Shown here: piece after piece, positions 16,451-24,735 of the stretch
How the letters are laid out: each line of letters starts with the position of its first letter
Position numbering within the stretch: the first letter of the stretch is position 1
NCBI RefSeq assembly: GCF_017876295.1
Contig: NZ_JAGINT010000001.1
Coordinates: 2,976,001-3,040,000 of the forward strand
Origin: Kribbella aluminosa
Lineage (GTDB): Bacteria; Actinomycetota; Actinomycetes; Propionibacteriales; Kribbellaceae
Length of the DNA: 64,000 bases
Direction of reading: 5' to 3'
The notes under the pieces: generated by a model
The model's database searches: none
Told to the model about the DNA's origin: nothing
What the model saw: only the letters and a program-made list of their open reading frames with translations
Translations under genes and position numbers: made by a program

Positions 16451-17707
16451 ATGGCGAAGAAAGTGGGGCCGGCGCGGGCACTGGACGCCGGAGAGGGGGT
16501 CGTTCGCCTGGCTCCGACCTGGGTGCCGCGCTCGTTCTGTACGCCCGGGCAGCGGATCCGGCTCCATCCCGACGACTACTTCGCGCTCGGCCCGCGGCGA
16601 GGTGGCATCAACGAGCGCTGGCTCTCGTCGGCGGTCCGAGCCGACAACGGTGAGCTGACCGGGCCGGATGAGGGCTTGAGCATGGTCGTCGATCCAGAGG
16701 GCCTGGTGCCGTTCGACGAGTTCGTCGCGGCTCATGGGGCTGCTCTGGTCGGTGAACGGTTGTGGCGGCAGTACCGGCGATGGCCGATGTACTCGAAGTT
16801 CTTCGACAACCAGCGAGCGCTCCCACTCCATGTGCATCACCGCGACCACCACGCTGCCCTCGTCGACAAGCCGGGCAAGCCCGAGGCCTACTACTACCCA
16901 CCACAGCTGAACGCGACCTTGGGGGAGCAGCCGATCTCGTACCTGGGGCTCCAGCCCGGCACCTCGAAAGACCGGGTCCTCGATCGGCTGAAGGGGTTCG
17001 GCCGCGGTGGCGACAACCGGATCACCGATCTCTCGCTCGGCTACCGAACCCAGCTGGGCACCGGATGGGACATCCCCGGAGGCGTCCTGCATGCGCCGGC
17101 CAGCGTCTGCACGTACGAACCGCAGGCCGACTGTGACGTCTTCTCGATGTTCGAATCGTGGAGCAACGAGCGCGAGGTGCCAGAAGAACTGCTGTGGAAG
17201 GACATCCCCGGCCCTCGACGTGGCGACCACGAGTTCCTGGTCGAACTGCTGGACTGGGAGGCGAACGTCGACCCGGACTTCTTTGCGAACCGGTTCATGG
17301 CTCCGCGCCCGACCGTCCAGTCCCGCGCCGACGGCGAGGACGACTACATGGAGAAGTGGATCGTCTATCGATCGCCACGCTTCAGCGCGAAGGAACTCAC
17401 CGTGTTCCCCGGCCGAAGCGTGACGATCACCGAGACGGACGCGTACGGCGCGATCGTCGTCCAGGGGCGCGGAACGCTCGGATCGTTCGACGTCTCCGCT
17501 CCGACGCTGATCCACTACGGCGAACTCACCCAGGACGAGCTGTTCGTGTCGGCGCCGGCGGCATCCGCCGGCATCCGGGTGACCAACACCGACCCGCTCG
17601 AATCGCTGGTCGTCCTCAAGCACTTCGGACCAGGCAACGAACAACTCGTCGCGGATCGGCCGACGGCTCTCGTCTCAGCTCCGGACAACGGCACCGGCGG
17701 TCGCTGA
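16451..17707 (+). CDS. Cupin / class I mannose-6-phosphate isomerase-like protein
   Basis: A 418-residue protein with a metal-binding cupin pattern: HVHH (His127, His129, His130), Glu145 in KPEAYYYPP and His214 in GVLHAP. This resembles the Zn site of type I phosphomannose isomerases. A second beta-barrel lies at about 310-400. It probably isomerises a sugar or sugar phosphate; the substrate is unknown. GGAGG at 16441-16445 fixes the start at 16451 rather than the ATG at 16430 inside the operator. It is a single-gene transcript lying between the two arms of the LacI regulon, transcribed toward the LplC operon. Confidence 0.72.
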   Translation: MAKKVGPARALDAGEGVVRLAPTWVPRSFCTPGQRIRLHPDDYFALGPRRGGINERWLSSAVRADNGELTGPDEGLSMVVDPEGLVPFDEFVAAHGAALVGERLWRQYRRWPMYSKFFDNQRALPLHVHHRDHHAALVDKPGKPEAYYYPPQLNATLGEQPISYLGLQPGTSKDRVLDRLKGFGRGGDNRITDLSLGYRTQLGTGWDIPGGVLHAPASVCTYEPQADCDVFSMFESWSNEREVPEELLWKDIPGPRRGDHEFLVELLDWEANVDPDFFANRFMAPRPTVQSRADGEDDYMEKWIVYRSPRFSAKELTVFPGRSVTITETDAYGAIVVQGRGTLGSFDVSAPTLIHYGELTQDELFVSAPAASAGIRVTNTDPLESLVVLKHFGPGNEQLVADRPTALVSAPDNGTGGR

Positions 17708-17775
17708 CACGCCACGCGGCGGCGACCTCGAAGGGTGCCCGCGGCGCTTGTGCGACGGCGTCTCCCACCCCTCCG

Positions 17776-17793
17776 GTGCCGTGAAAAGGGCAC
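17776..17793. terminator. Weak hairpin after the cupin gene
   Basis: GTGCC (17776-17780) and GGCAC (17789-17793) can pair around eight bases, ahead of the next promoter. The stem is short, so this is only a possible terminator. Confidence 0.3.
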
Positions 17794-17829
17794 GCCAGGA
17801 CACTCGGCGGCCCGGCTCGATCCGAGGTC

Positions 17830-17858
17830 TTGACACCCTCTGGCGCCACTATTAATCT
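17830..17858 (+). promoter_or_regulatory. Promoter of the LplC operon (system B)
   Basis: TTGACA (17830-17835), 17 bases, TAATCT (17853-17858). The start would fall inside operator 3. Confidence 0.78.
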
Positions 17859-17859
17859 C

Positions 17860-17874
17860 TGGTTCAATGAACCA
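17860..17874. promoter_or_regulatory. Operator 3, perfect palindrome TGGTTCAATGAACCA
   Basis: A 15-base perfect palindrome, 23 bases upstream of the first transporter gene and at the predicted transcription start. It is the third site of the local regulon. Confidence 0.87.
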
Positions 17875-17897
17875 TATCAATTAACCAAAGAGGCTCG

Positions 17898-18854
17898 ATG
17901 ACGATGCTGCAAACAAGTGATTCTCCCCGCCGGGGCCGGGGTGTGAATTCGTTCGCATCCGCTCGGCGTCAGGTTCGGGAATCCACGTCGGATCGAGCCC
18001 TCACGGTCGTCAGCGCCGGTGTGGTCGGCGCTTTTGCGGTGGCGATTCTGTATCCCTTGATCTATGTGATCAGTTCATCGTTCTCTTCCGGCGCGGCGAT
18101 CAATTCGGGAGCAGTGAAACTTCTCCCGGTCGATCCGAATCTCGACGCCTATCGGCAGATCTTCGACTCCCCGGCATTCGTGACCGGATTCATCAACTCG
18201 CTGATCTATTCGATCGCCGGCGCCGTGCTGGGTACGGTGCTCACGGTGCTGGCTGCCTATCCGCTGTCCCGCGCCGACCTCGACGGCCGCAAGACCATCT
18301 TGTTCGCCCTGCTCGTGCCCACCTTGTTCTCGGCCGGCATCATCCCCACCTACATGGTGGTCCGGGACCTGCACCTGCTGAACACGCGGTGGGCGATCAT
18401 CCTGCCCGGCGCGATGAGCATGTTCAACGTGATCATCACCCTGGCGTTCTACCAGGTGACGATTCCCGAGGAACTGCTGGAGGCGTCCAGGCTGGATGGG
18501 GCCAACGACTTCCAGTTCCTGCTCCGGGTCGTCCTTCCGCTGTCGAAACCGATCCTCGCGGTCAATTTGCTCTTCTATGCCATCGGGCAGTGGAACGGCT
18601 GGTTCACGTCCCTGATCTACCTCACCAACGAGCATCTGTTCCCGCTCCAACTGGTGCTGCGGCAGATCCTCCTGCAGAACCAGGTGACGGCTGACCAGAT
18701 GGGATCCGACGCGGCCGCCCTGGTGGCTCAGAAGGAGCTGTTCGACAAACTCAAGTACGCGCTGCTGGCGGTCGCGATGCTGCCGCCGCTGATCGCCTTT
18801 CCCTTCGTCCAGAAACACTTCGTCCGTGGCGCCTTGCTGGGGTCACTGAAATGA
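17898..18854 (+). CDS. LplC-type sugar ABC transporter permease (system B)
   Basis: A 318-residue CUT1 permease. Membrane segments begin at about residue 36; the EAA-loop reads EASRLDGANDFQFL and the tail HFVRGALLGSLK. AGAGG precedes the ATG. Here the LplC gene comes before LplB, the opposite of systems A and C in this window. It overlaps the next gene by ATGA. Controlled by operator 3, so its substrate is probably the sugar sensed by the LacI protein at 13087. Confidence 0.92.
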   Translation: MTMLQTSDSPRRGRGVNSFASARRQVRESTSDRALTVVSAGVVGAFAVAILYPLIYVISSSFSSGAAINSGAVKLLPVDPNLDAYRQIFDSPAFVTGFINSLIYSIAGAVLGTVLTVLAAYPLSRADLDGRKTILFALLVPTLFSAGIIPTYMVVRDLHLLNTRWAIILPGAMSMFNVIITLAFYQVTIPEELLEASRLDGANDFQFLLRVVLPLSKPILAVNLLFYAIGQWNGWFTSLIYLTNEHLFPLQLVLRQILLQNQVTADQMGSDAAALVAQKELFDKLKYALLAVAMLPPLIAFPFVQKHFVRGALLGSLK

Positions 18855-19804
18855 CGGCGAGAGACGTGCATCCAGAGGTGTCGAGCTCGCGGCGCAGTCT
18901 GGCCCGGCGGCGGATCAAGCGGAACTGGCGTCTGTACGTCATGCTGCTCCCGCCGGTGATCTTCGCCGTGCTCTTCTTGTACTGGCCGCTCTACGGCATG
19001 CAGATGGCGTTCAAGGACTTCTCGGTCGCGAACGGGATCAACGGCAGTCCTTGGGTTGGCCTGAAGTACTTCCGGACCTTTGTCGACTCGTATCAGTTCT
19101 GGCCGACGATCAAGAACACCATAATTCTCAACTTCTACGAGCTGCTCGCCGGATTCCCGATACCGATCGTTCTCGCCCTGCTGCTGAACTCGCTGCGGTC
19201 GGCGCTGTACCGGCGCGGTGTCCAGCTGATCTTGTTCGCGCCACATTTCCTCTCCACCGTCGTCGTGGTGGGCATCATGGTGATGCTGCTCGATCCGCAC
19301 GGCGGACTGATCAATCAGGCGACCGGGTTCTTCGGTGCCGGGCCGATCGACTTCCTCGGCGAGCCAAGCCTGTTCCGGCACATCTTCGTCTGGTCGGGTG
19401 TCTGGCAGTCCGCCGGCTATTCGATGGTGATCTACCTGGCCGCGCTGGCCGGCATCGATCCGCAGCTGCACGAGGCGGCCAAGGTCGACGGCGCGAGCAG
19501 GCTGCGGCGAATCTGGCACATCGACCTGCCGGGAATCCTGCCGGTGACGGTGGTCCTGCTCGTGCTGAACATGGGCTCGATCCTCAGTACCGGCTTCGAA
19601 AAGGTCCTGCTCATGCAGAACAGCCTGAACGTCGGGGTGTCCGAGGTGATCGACACCTACGTCTACAAAGTGGGGCTGCAGTCCAGCATCCCCCAGTTCT
19701 CGTACGCCACCGCGATCGGCGTGTTCAAGTCCGTCACCGCCCTCGCGCTACTGCTCTGCGCCAATTGGCTGGCCCGCAGGATCTCCCGCCACAGCCTGTT
19801 CTGA
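18851..19804 (+). CDS. LplB-type sugar ABC transporter permease (system B)
   Basis: A 317-residue partner permease. Features are the membrane start YVMLLPPVIFAVLFLYWPL, the conserved MQMAFKDFSV segment and the EAA-loop EAAKVDGASRLRRI. Start and stop are coupled to the preceding gene by an ATGA overlap. No ATPase is encoded in the operon. Confidence 0.92.
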   Translation: MTARDVHPEVSSSRRSLARRRIKRNWRLYVMLLPPVIFAVLFLYWPLYGMQMAFKDFSVANGINGSPWVGLKYFRTFVDSYQFWPTIKNTIILNFYELLAGFPIPIVLALLLNSLRSALYRRGVQLILFAPHFLSTVVVVGIMVMLLDPHGGLINQATGFFGAGPIDFLGEPSLFRHIFVWSGVWQSAGYSMVIYLAALAGIDPQLHEAAKVDGASRLRRIWHIDLPGILPVTVVLLVLNMGSILSTGFEKVLLMQNSLNVGVSEVIDTYVYKVGLQSSIPQFSYATAIGVFKSVTALALLLCANWLARRISRHSLF

Positions 19805-19829
19805 TCACAGACCTGACAAGGAACCCCAC

Positions 19830-21593
19830 ATGACTATCGATGCATTCCGACTGAATCGGCGCCGCCTCCTGGGCTGGGGGGCCGCGTCCGGAGTGGCAGG
19901 CGGCTTGGGGCTGACGGCCACCGGTTGTACCTCGAAGAGCACACCCGACAGTCCGAAGGGCGCAGGGCCGAACGGGGTGAACATGACCCCGGGAGCCGCC
20001 ACCGAGGGTGTGTTCTACCCGGAGAACTACGTCGGGCCGAGGGCGACGGTCAAGCAGCCCTTCGCCGGGGCCGATGCGCCCACGTTCAAGGTGGTCGTCC
20101 CGAACGACGTCACCACCGTCGGTGACTGGAACAAGAACAAGTTCAGCGCCTGGTTGAAGGCGCGGACCGGCCTCAACGTCGAGTACCTGACGGTGTCGAT
20201 CGACGGCGGGGACATGACCAAGGTGAACGCGATGATCGGCTCGGGCGACCTGCCGGATGCGTTCCTGAACATCCCCTTCACCGCCGACCAGGTATCGCTG
20301 TACGGGTCACAGGGCGTCTTCGTTGCCTTGGACGACTATCTGGCGCGGACCATCGAACTCAAGCAAGCGATGTCCGACTACCCGGACCTGGCCACGCTGA
20401 GCAAGTCCGCGGACGGGCACACGTACGTGTTCCCGGCCCTGAACGACTGCCGCCAGTGCCGCGCGATCGGCGGCCGGGCCTGGGTGAACCGCACGTTCCT
20501 GGACGCGGTCGGGCTGAAGTCGCCCAGCACCACGGCCGAGTTCCGTACGCTGCTGCAGGCGTTCAAGACCAAGAACCCGAACGGCAAGGGTGACGCCATC
20601 CCTTTCGTGGCCGGGGCGAACAGCGCGATCGATGTGTTCTTCATGAACGCGTTCCTCTACAACCCCGGCAAGCCCTGGTTGCGACTGGACAACGGCAAGG
20701 TGGACTTCGTCGCGGCGAAGGACGAGTGGCGCGAGGGGCTGCGTTACCTCCGCAGCCTCAACTCCGACGGAACGCTCACCCAGGACACCTTCACCATGAC
20801 GGACCAGGCTTTGCAGAAGCTGGGCGACAACCCCGGCCACGCACTGATCGGCGTGGCCCGCTCCCACTTCTGGGGCAGCTTCATGACCGTCGACCCCAAG
20901 CCGGACGCGCGCTGGCGCGACTACGTGCCGATCTCGGCATTGGCCGGACCGGCGAATGTGCGGAACTTCGCCTGGAACCACTACCAGCCGTATTCGGCCG
21001 GCGTACTCAGCCAGTTGGTGATCACGAAGAACTGTTCGAAGCCCGAGCTGCTGGTGATGTGGGCCGACTACCAGCTCGAACTCGAAGCGATCATGCGCAG
21101 CGCCTGGGGGGACAAGGGCCGCGACTGGACCTGGTCGCCCAAGGGCGCGAAGGATCTGGCCGGTACACAGGCGACGTGGAAGCAGTTCGTCGGCGGATCG
21201 GAAGCGTCCGTACGCGCCGGCACCGGCTGGAACCAGCACGGAGTCCTGTACCGCTCGTCGGGCTTCCGGCTCGGCGAGGAGGCGGATCCCAAGAATCCGC
21301 CGTTCGCGGCGGTCCTGGACGAGGCGACGGTCAAGGCCTACCAGCCGTACGCCGTGAAGAAGGACTGGCAACTTCCGCCGTTGGTGTTCGAGCAGTCGGC
21401 CGCCGCCCGCAACGCCGACATCCTTGCCTCGATGACGAACGAGGTGCAGAAGGCCCTGGCCGAGTTCAGCCTTGGCAAACGCAACATCGACAGCGATTCG
21501 GACTGGGCGTCGTACACCGAAGCACTGAAGAAGATGGGCGTCGACGAACTCGTCGGCAACTACCAGAAGGCCTACGACAGCCGCCCGAGGTAG
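19830..21593 (+). CDS. Tat-type sugar-binding lipoprotein (system B)
   Basis: A 587-residue extracellular binding protein. The N-terminus carries a twin-arginine signal (NRRRLLGWG) and the lipobox TATGC, so it should be exported folded and lipidated at about Cys31. The large mature domain is an LplA-like two-lobe binder. It supplies the two upstream permeases. Following genes suggest a polymer or complex glycan fragment as the substrate. Confidence 0.9.
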   Translation: MTIDAFRLNRRRLLGWGAASGVAGGLGLTATGCTSKSTPDSPKGAGPNGVNMTPGAATEGVFYPENYVGPRATVKQPFAGADAPTFKVVVPNDVTTVGDWNKNKFSAWLKARTGLNVEYLTVSIDGGDMTKVNAMIGSGDLPDAFLNIPFTADQVSLYGSQGVFVALDDYLARTIELKQAMSDYPDLATLSKSADGHTYVFPALNDCRQCRAIGGRAWVNRTFLDAVGLKSPSTTAEFRTLLQAFKTKNPNGKGDAIPFVAGANSAIDVFFMNAFLYNPGKPWLRLDNGKVDFVAAKDEWREGLRYLRSLNSDGTLTQDTFTMTDQALQKLGDNPGHALIGVARSHFWGSFMTVDPKPDARWRDYVPISALAGPANVRNFAWNHYQPYSAGVLSQLVITKNCSKPELLVMWADYQLELEAIMRSAWGDKGRDWTWSPKGAKDLAGTQATWKQFVGGSEASVRAGTGWNQHGVLYRSSGFRLGEEADPKNPPFAAVLDEATVKAYQPYAVKKDWQLPPLVFEQSAAARNADILASMTNEVQKALAEFSLGKRNIDSDSDWASYTEALKKMGVDELVGNYQKAYDSRPR

Positions 21594-21650
21594 TGACGCG
21601 TCAGCAGACCATGCACGAGCACCCGATACGGACGATCGAAGGAGTGGGGC

Positions 21651-23222
21651 ATGAGCGAAACACGTCGGCGGTTCATCCAGCTGACCGGTGGGGCGGTGGG
21701 AGCAGTGGCACTCGGCAGCGCCCTTCCCGCGGATGCGGCGCCGCTGAGTCCCGGACGTGGGCGTGGACCGCGCGCGTCCACGACGGCGACGTACGACCTG
21801 ACACCTCTGTGGGACCAGGAGACCGTGCTGGTCAACCCGCACAAGGGCTGGTACCAGCACTACCTGGACGACCGGGACAACAGCTATCTGGGGACGGTCG
21901 CCGAGCTCCAGCAGTTCCCGGGAATGAACCAGATCTACATCCGGATCGCCTGGTCCTTCCTCGAGCCGGTCGAGGGTCAGTACGACTGGCACCTGATCGA
22001 CGATGCGATTGCGCAGTTCGTCCCGGCCGGGTTCGGCGTGTCGTTCCGGATCACCTGCCGGGAGACCGGTCGTGAGCACAACACGCCCGCCGGCCAACTG
22101 GGCTTCGCGACCCCGACCTGGCTGAACGACCTTGGGATGAAGGGAACCTACATCTGCAACTGGGGGTCCGCCGGTCCTGGTGTCCCGGCGGGCCCGACGT
22201 GCGACGGCACCCTGACGTACGAACCCGACTACGGCGATCCGATCTTCCTGGAGAAGCTGGAGAACTTCCACCGGGCGTTCGCGGCCCGGTACGCCGACAA
22301 GCCGTGGGTGCGGTACATCGACATCGGCAGCTACGGCGACTGGGGCGAGAGCCATACGACGTGGTCCGGCAGCGGCCGGGTGTGGCCGGTCTCGGTCATC
22401 AAGGAACACATCGATATCCACAAGCGCTGCTACCCCAACAACATTCTCCTCGCCGGCGACGAGCTGCTGTGGCGGCCCAACGACACGGCAGGGGGGCAAG
22501 AGATCCGGCAGTACGTCAAGGACCAGGGAGTGAGCTGGCGGGACGACTCGATCCTGATCTTCTTCAACCCGGTCGTCCAGCGCCCCGAACTGTTCGACGA
22601 CGTCTACCTCACCCGCCCCACCGTGCTCGAATGCCAGCACTACCCAACGTCCAAGCGGCTGGGCTACTGGCAAGGTCAGGACGGGTCGGTGCGGGGGGCA
22701 ACCGATCTGATCGCGGGCATCCGGGGGCTGCATGCGTCGTACATCGGCTTCCACGGTAACAACGTCGAGTGGCTGACGGACAATCCGAACCTCACCAAGC
22801 AGCTGGCGAACCTGTGCGGGTACTGGTATTTCCCGGCCAGTATCAGCCTTCCGGCGACTGCCCACGGCGGGGAAACCGTCACAGCGCAGGTCGCCTGGGA
22901 GAACCACGGCGTCGCGCCCGCGTACAACGTGTTCACGCCGTACCTCCAGTTCGTGGCGAAGCAGCAACCGGCCGCCGGCAAACGGTGCGCGGCTTCGGGG
23001 CCGATCCGGCTGAGCGGGTCGAACAACCGTTCCTGGATACCGGACCAGCAGACCATGGAGTCCTATTCAGTGCACCTGCCCGCGCTTCCCGCCGGAACAT
23101 ACAGCGTTCAACTGGCCCTCATCGAAGAAGCTGCGAGTAACCGGCACATCGCGCTCGGACTGGCGGCCGGCACCCAGACCGCGGACAAGTACTACACCGT
23201 CGGCGAAATCACCATCAGCTGA
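21651..23222 (+). CDS. Exported DUF4832 / beta-galactosidase-like protein
   Basis: A 523-residue secreted protein. A Tat signal (RRRFIQLTGG, residues 5-14) ends near the AxA site ADA at about 27-29. Residues about 45-350 resemble a glycoside-hydrolase TIM barrel (YIRIAWSFLEPVEGQYDW, GSYGDWGESHTTW with candidate acids). A beta-sandwich of DUF4832 type follows at about 395-520. GGAGTGGGG precedes the ATG. As the last gene of the system B operon it may be the extracellular enzyme that generates the transported sugar. Family call moderately sure; activity unknown. Confidence 0.72.
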   Translation: MSETRRRFIQLTGGAVGAVALGSALPADAAPLSPGRGRGPRASTTATYDLTPLWDQETVLVNPHKGWYQHYLDDRDNSYLGTVAELQQFPGMNQIYIRIAWSFLEPVEGQYDWHLIDDAIAQFVPAGFGVSFRITCRETGREHNTPAGQLGFATPTWLNDLGMKGTYICNWGSAGPGVPAGPTCDGTLTYEPDYGDPIFLEKLENFHRAFAARYADKPWVRYIDIGSYGDWGESHTTWSGSGRVWPVSVIKEHIDIHKRCYPNNILLAGDELLWRPNDTAGGQEIRQYVKDQGVSWRDDSILIFFNPVVQRPELFDDVYLTRPTVLECQHYPTSKRLGYWQGQDGSVRGATDLIAGIRGLHASYIGFHGNNVEWLTDNPNLTKQLANLCGYWYFPASISLPATAHGGETVTAQVAWENHGVAPAYNVFTPYLQFVAKQQPAAGKRCAASGPIRLSGSNNRSWIPDQQTMESYSVHLPALPAGTYSVQLALIEEAASNRHIALGLAAGTQTADKYYTVGEITIS

Positions 23223-23531
23223 CGACCTGTTCGACCTACGGAACCAGTACGTCGTTCGCGCCGCCTGCGTCGTGGAGCGACGTACTGGAGCAGCTCGGTC
23301 ATCGGTCGGTGCGGGCGTACCGGCCGGATCTGTTCGACGAGTCGTGGGATTCGGCGCGCGACACGCCGTACCCTGCGACCCCGATCCACGACTCACGGTT
23401 GAGGACACCAGCCAAACGCCACGACTCGGTCCGACGAACGCCCACACCTGCGTCAGGGAGAGCCCGTGAAGTGGCGACGGCCAGCATGTCGTGGTGGGAC
23501 GTCAGGCCGGGCTCCCTCCATACATCCAGTC
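23223..23531. other. Intergenic stretch holding the second palindromic element
   Basis: About 310 bases between convergent genes. It contains the repeat at 23339-23394. Beyond it, similarity to the flank of the first copy continues weakly toward 23430. No protein-like frame or terminator is evident. Confidence 0.55.
23339..23394. repeat. Palindromic interspersed element, copy 2
   Basis: GAGTCGTGG (23339-23347) and CCACGACTC (23386-23394) are exact inverted ends. The reverse complement matches copy 1 at 830-887 through a 19-base exact core and GGCGTGTCG at the same offset. Confidence 0.55.
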
Positions 23532-23927
23532 CTAGACGTGTGCGCCGAAGAGTTCGTCGATGCGTCGGGCCCAGTCCGGGTACTTCTGCATCTTCTGTGT
23601 GGCGATCTCGTAGACGGCCTTGCCGAGGTCCGGGTCAGCGTCGTCGGTGAAGCGGACGGCGCTCATCTTCTCCAGCTTGTCCAGGATCAACTCGTCGCCG
23701 TCGAGGTGTACCGGGTCGTGCATGTAGCGCTCGAGTGACTCCAGGTCCGGGATCGCCGCCAGGTAGGAGTGCGTGAACCCGTCCGCCGGGTTGCCGAAGT
23801 CCTTGCCGACGGCACCGAACGCGACGGACTCCAGCGACGCGGTCCGCCGCATCACCGTCAGCACCTCCTCCTGCTCCGCGACGGTCACGCCGTCCTTGAA
23901 CCGGATCCGCAACAGATTGACGATCAT
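23532..23927 (-). CDS. Dabb (stress-responsive A/B barrel) protein
   Basis: A 131-residue Dabb-fold protein (about 2-100), a dimeric alpha/beta barrel found in stress proteins and some polyketide cyclases. VAFGAVGKDFGNPADGFTH is the typical central segment. AGGAGG lies before the ATG at 23927. It diverges from a TetR-family gene across a palindrome, so it is the probable target of that repressor. Its substrate or partner is unknown. Confidence 0.82.
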   Translation of the reverse strand: MIVNLLRIRFKDGVTVAEQEEVLTVMRRTASLESVAFGAVGKDFGNPADGFTHSYLAAIPDLESLERYMHDPVHLDGDELILDKLEKMSAVRFTDDADPDLGKAVYEIATQKMQKYPDWARRIDELFGAHV

Positions 23928-23941
23928 CCATCCTCCTATTG

Positions 23942-23957
23942 TGCACTGGTGAGTGCA
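23942..23957. promoter_or_regulatory. Candidate TetR operator TGCACT-GGTG-AGTGCA
   Basis: Perfect 6-base arms with a 4-base spacer lie between divergent Dabb and TetR genes. A possible TetR promoter, TTGTGC (23939) with TACTGT (23961), spans it, so the bound protein would block its own transcription. Confidence 0.6.
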
Positions 23958-23997
23958 GTCTACTGTACGCCGACGTGCAACAAGCTACCCTGTCCGG

Positions 23998-24624
23998 GTG
24001 ACGGTCAATCGCGGCAGAATCGACAAGCGCCAGGCGATCCTGGACGCGGCGTTCACGGTGTTCGCCCGGGACGGCTACCGGCAGGCGAGCGTGGATACGG
24101 TGGCAGCCACGGCCGGGGTCGCGAAGCACACGATCTACAACCACTTCGGCGACAAGGAGTCGCTGTTCCGCGCCGCGGTCGCCGCGCTCGCCGACGACGC
24201 CCTCGCCCGGAACCTGGCGGCCGTCGACTCGCTGCGCCCGGACCGGGAGCCGTCCGAGGCCCTTACCGAGGTCGGCCGGAAGCTGGCCGAGTGCTACTGC
24301 GACGAGAAGTCCTGGGCGTTGCGCCGGCTGCTGCACGCGGAGTTCGCGAGCATGCCGGAGCTGCAGGACATCGTCCGGGACCGCGCGACCGACAAGGTGA
24401 ACGACGCCCTCGCCGACCGGCTGGCCCGCCTGGCGCTGGCCGGGAAGCTCCAGCTCGGCGATCCGGCCGTCGCGGCCGAGCAGTTCGGCGCGTTGCTGAC
24501 CGCGCCGCTGGAGACCCGCTCCCGCCTCGGCACCCGGAAGCTGCGCAAGGCCGAGCTCGACGAGGTCACGGAGAACGCCGTACGGACGTTCCTGAGCGCG
24601 TTCGGGGCAGAGCCGCTGCGTTGA
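23998..24624 (+). CDS. TetR-family transcriptional regulator
   Basis: A 208-residue regulator. The helix-turn-helix at about 12-55 (AILDAAFTVFARDGYRQASV ... AKHTIYNHFGDKESL) is followed by an AefR-like helical ligand-binding domain. GTG 23998 is chosen because family similarity starts there (VNRGRIDKRQAIL); the ATG at 23953 would run through the operator. It probably represses itself and the divergent Dabb gene. Confidence 0.85.
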   Translation: MTVNRGRIDKRQAILDAAFTVFARDGYRQASVDTVAATAGVAKHTIYNHFGDKESLFRAAVAALADDALARNLAAVDSLRPDREPSEALTEVGRKLAECYCDEKSWALRRLLHAEFASMPELQDIVRDRATDKVNDALADRLARLALAGKLQLGDPAVAAEQFGALLTAPLETRSRLGTRKLRKAELDEVTENAVRTFLSAFGAEPLR

Positions 24625-24705
24625 GCGGACGCGAATTCCAGACGCCGGAGGTATCGACGTCCGAGGCTTGGACAGCGGCGTACGCGCGCGTCAGCTTTCC
24701 TACTG

Positions 24706-24726
24706 TGTCTAGTAACAAACTAGACA
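24706..24726. promoter_or_regulatory. Operator TGTCTA-N9-TAGACA, relic copy
   Basis: A 21-base inverted repeat; with this spacer the pairing extends to 8-base arms around AACAA. It ends nine bases before the relic gene's ATG. The identical half-sites and spacing recur at 26612-26632 before the intact transporter operon. Confidence 0.75.
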
Positions 24727-24735
24727 TTAGGACTG

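Noticed and set aside
20307..22967. An 886-codon minus-strand frame opposite the binding protein and DUF4832 genes
   Set aside because: The same reason: it crosses two real genes and has no motif.
23309..23650. A 113-codon plus frame with TPTPASG-like residues across the second palindromic element
   Set aside because: The similarity between the two repeat copies is better explained by DNA palindromes; the frame overlaps the Dabb gene and lacks a start signal.
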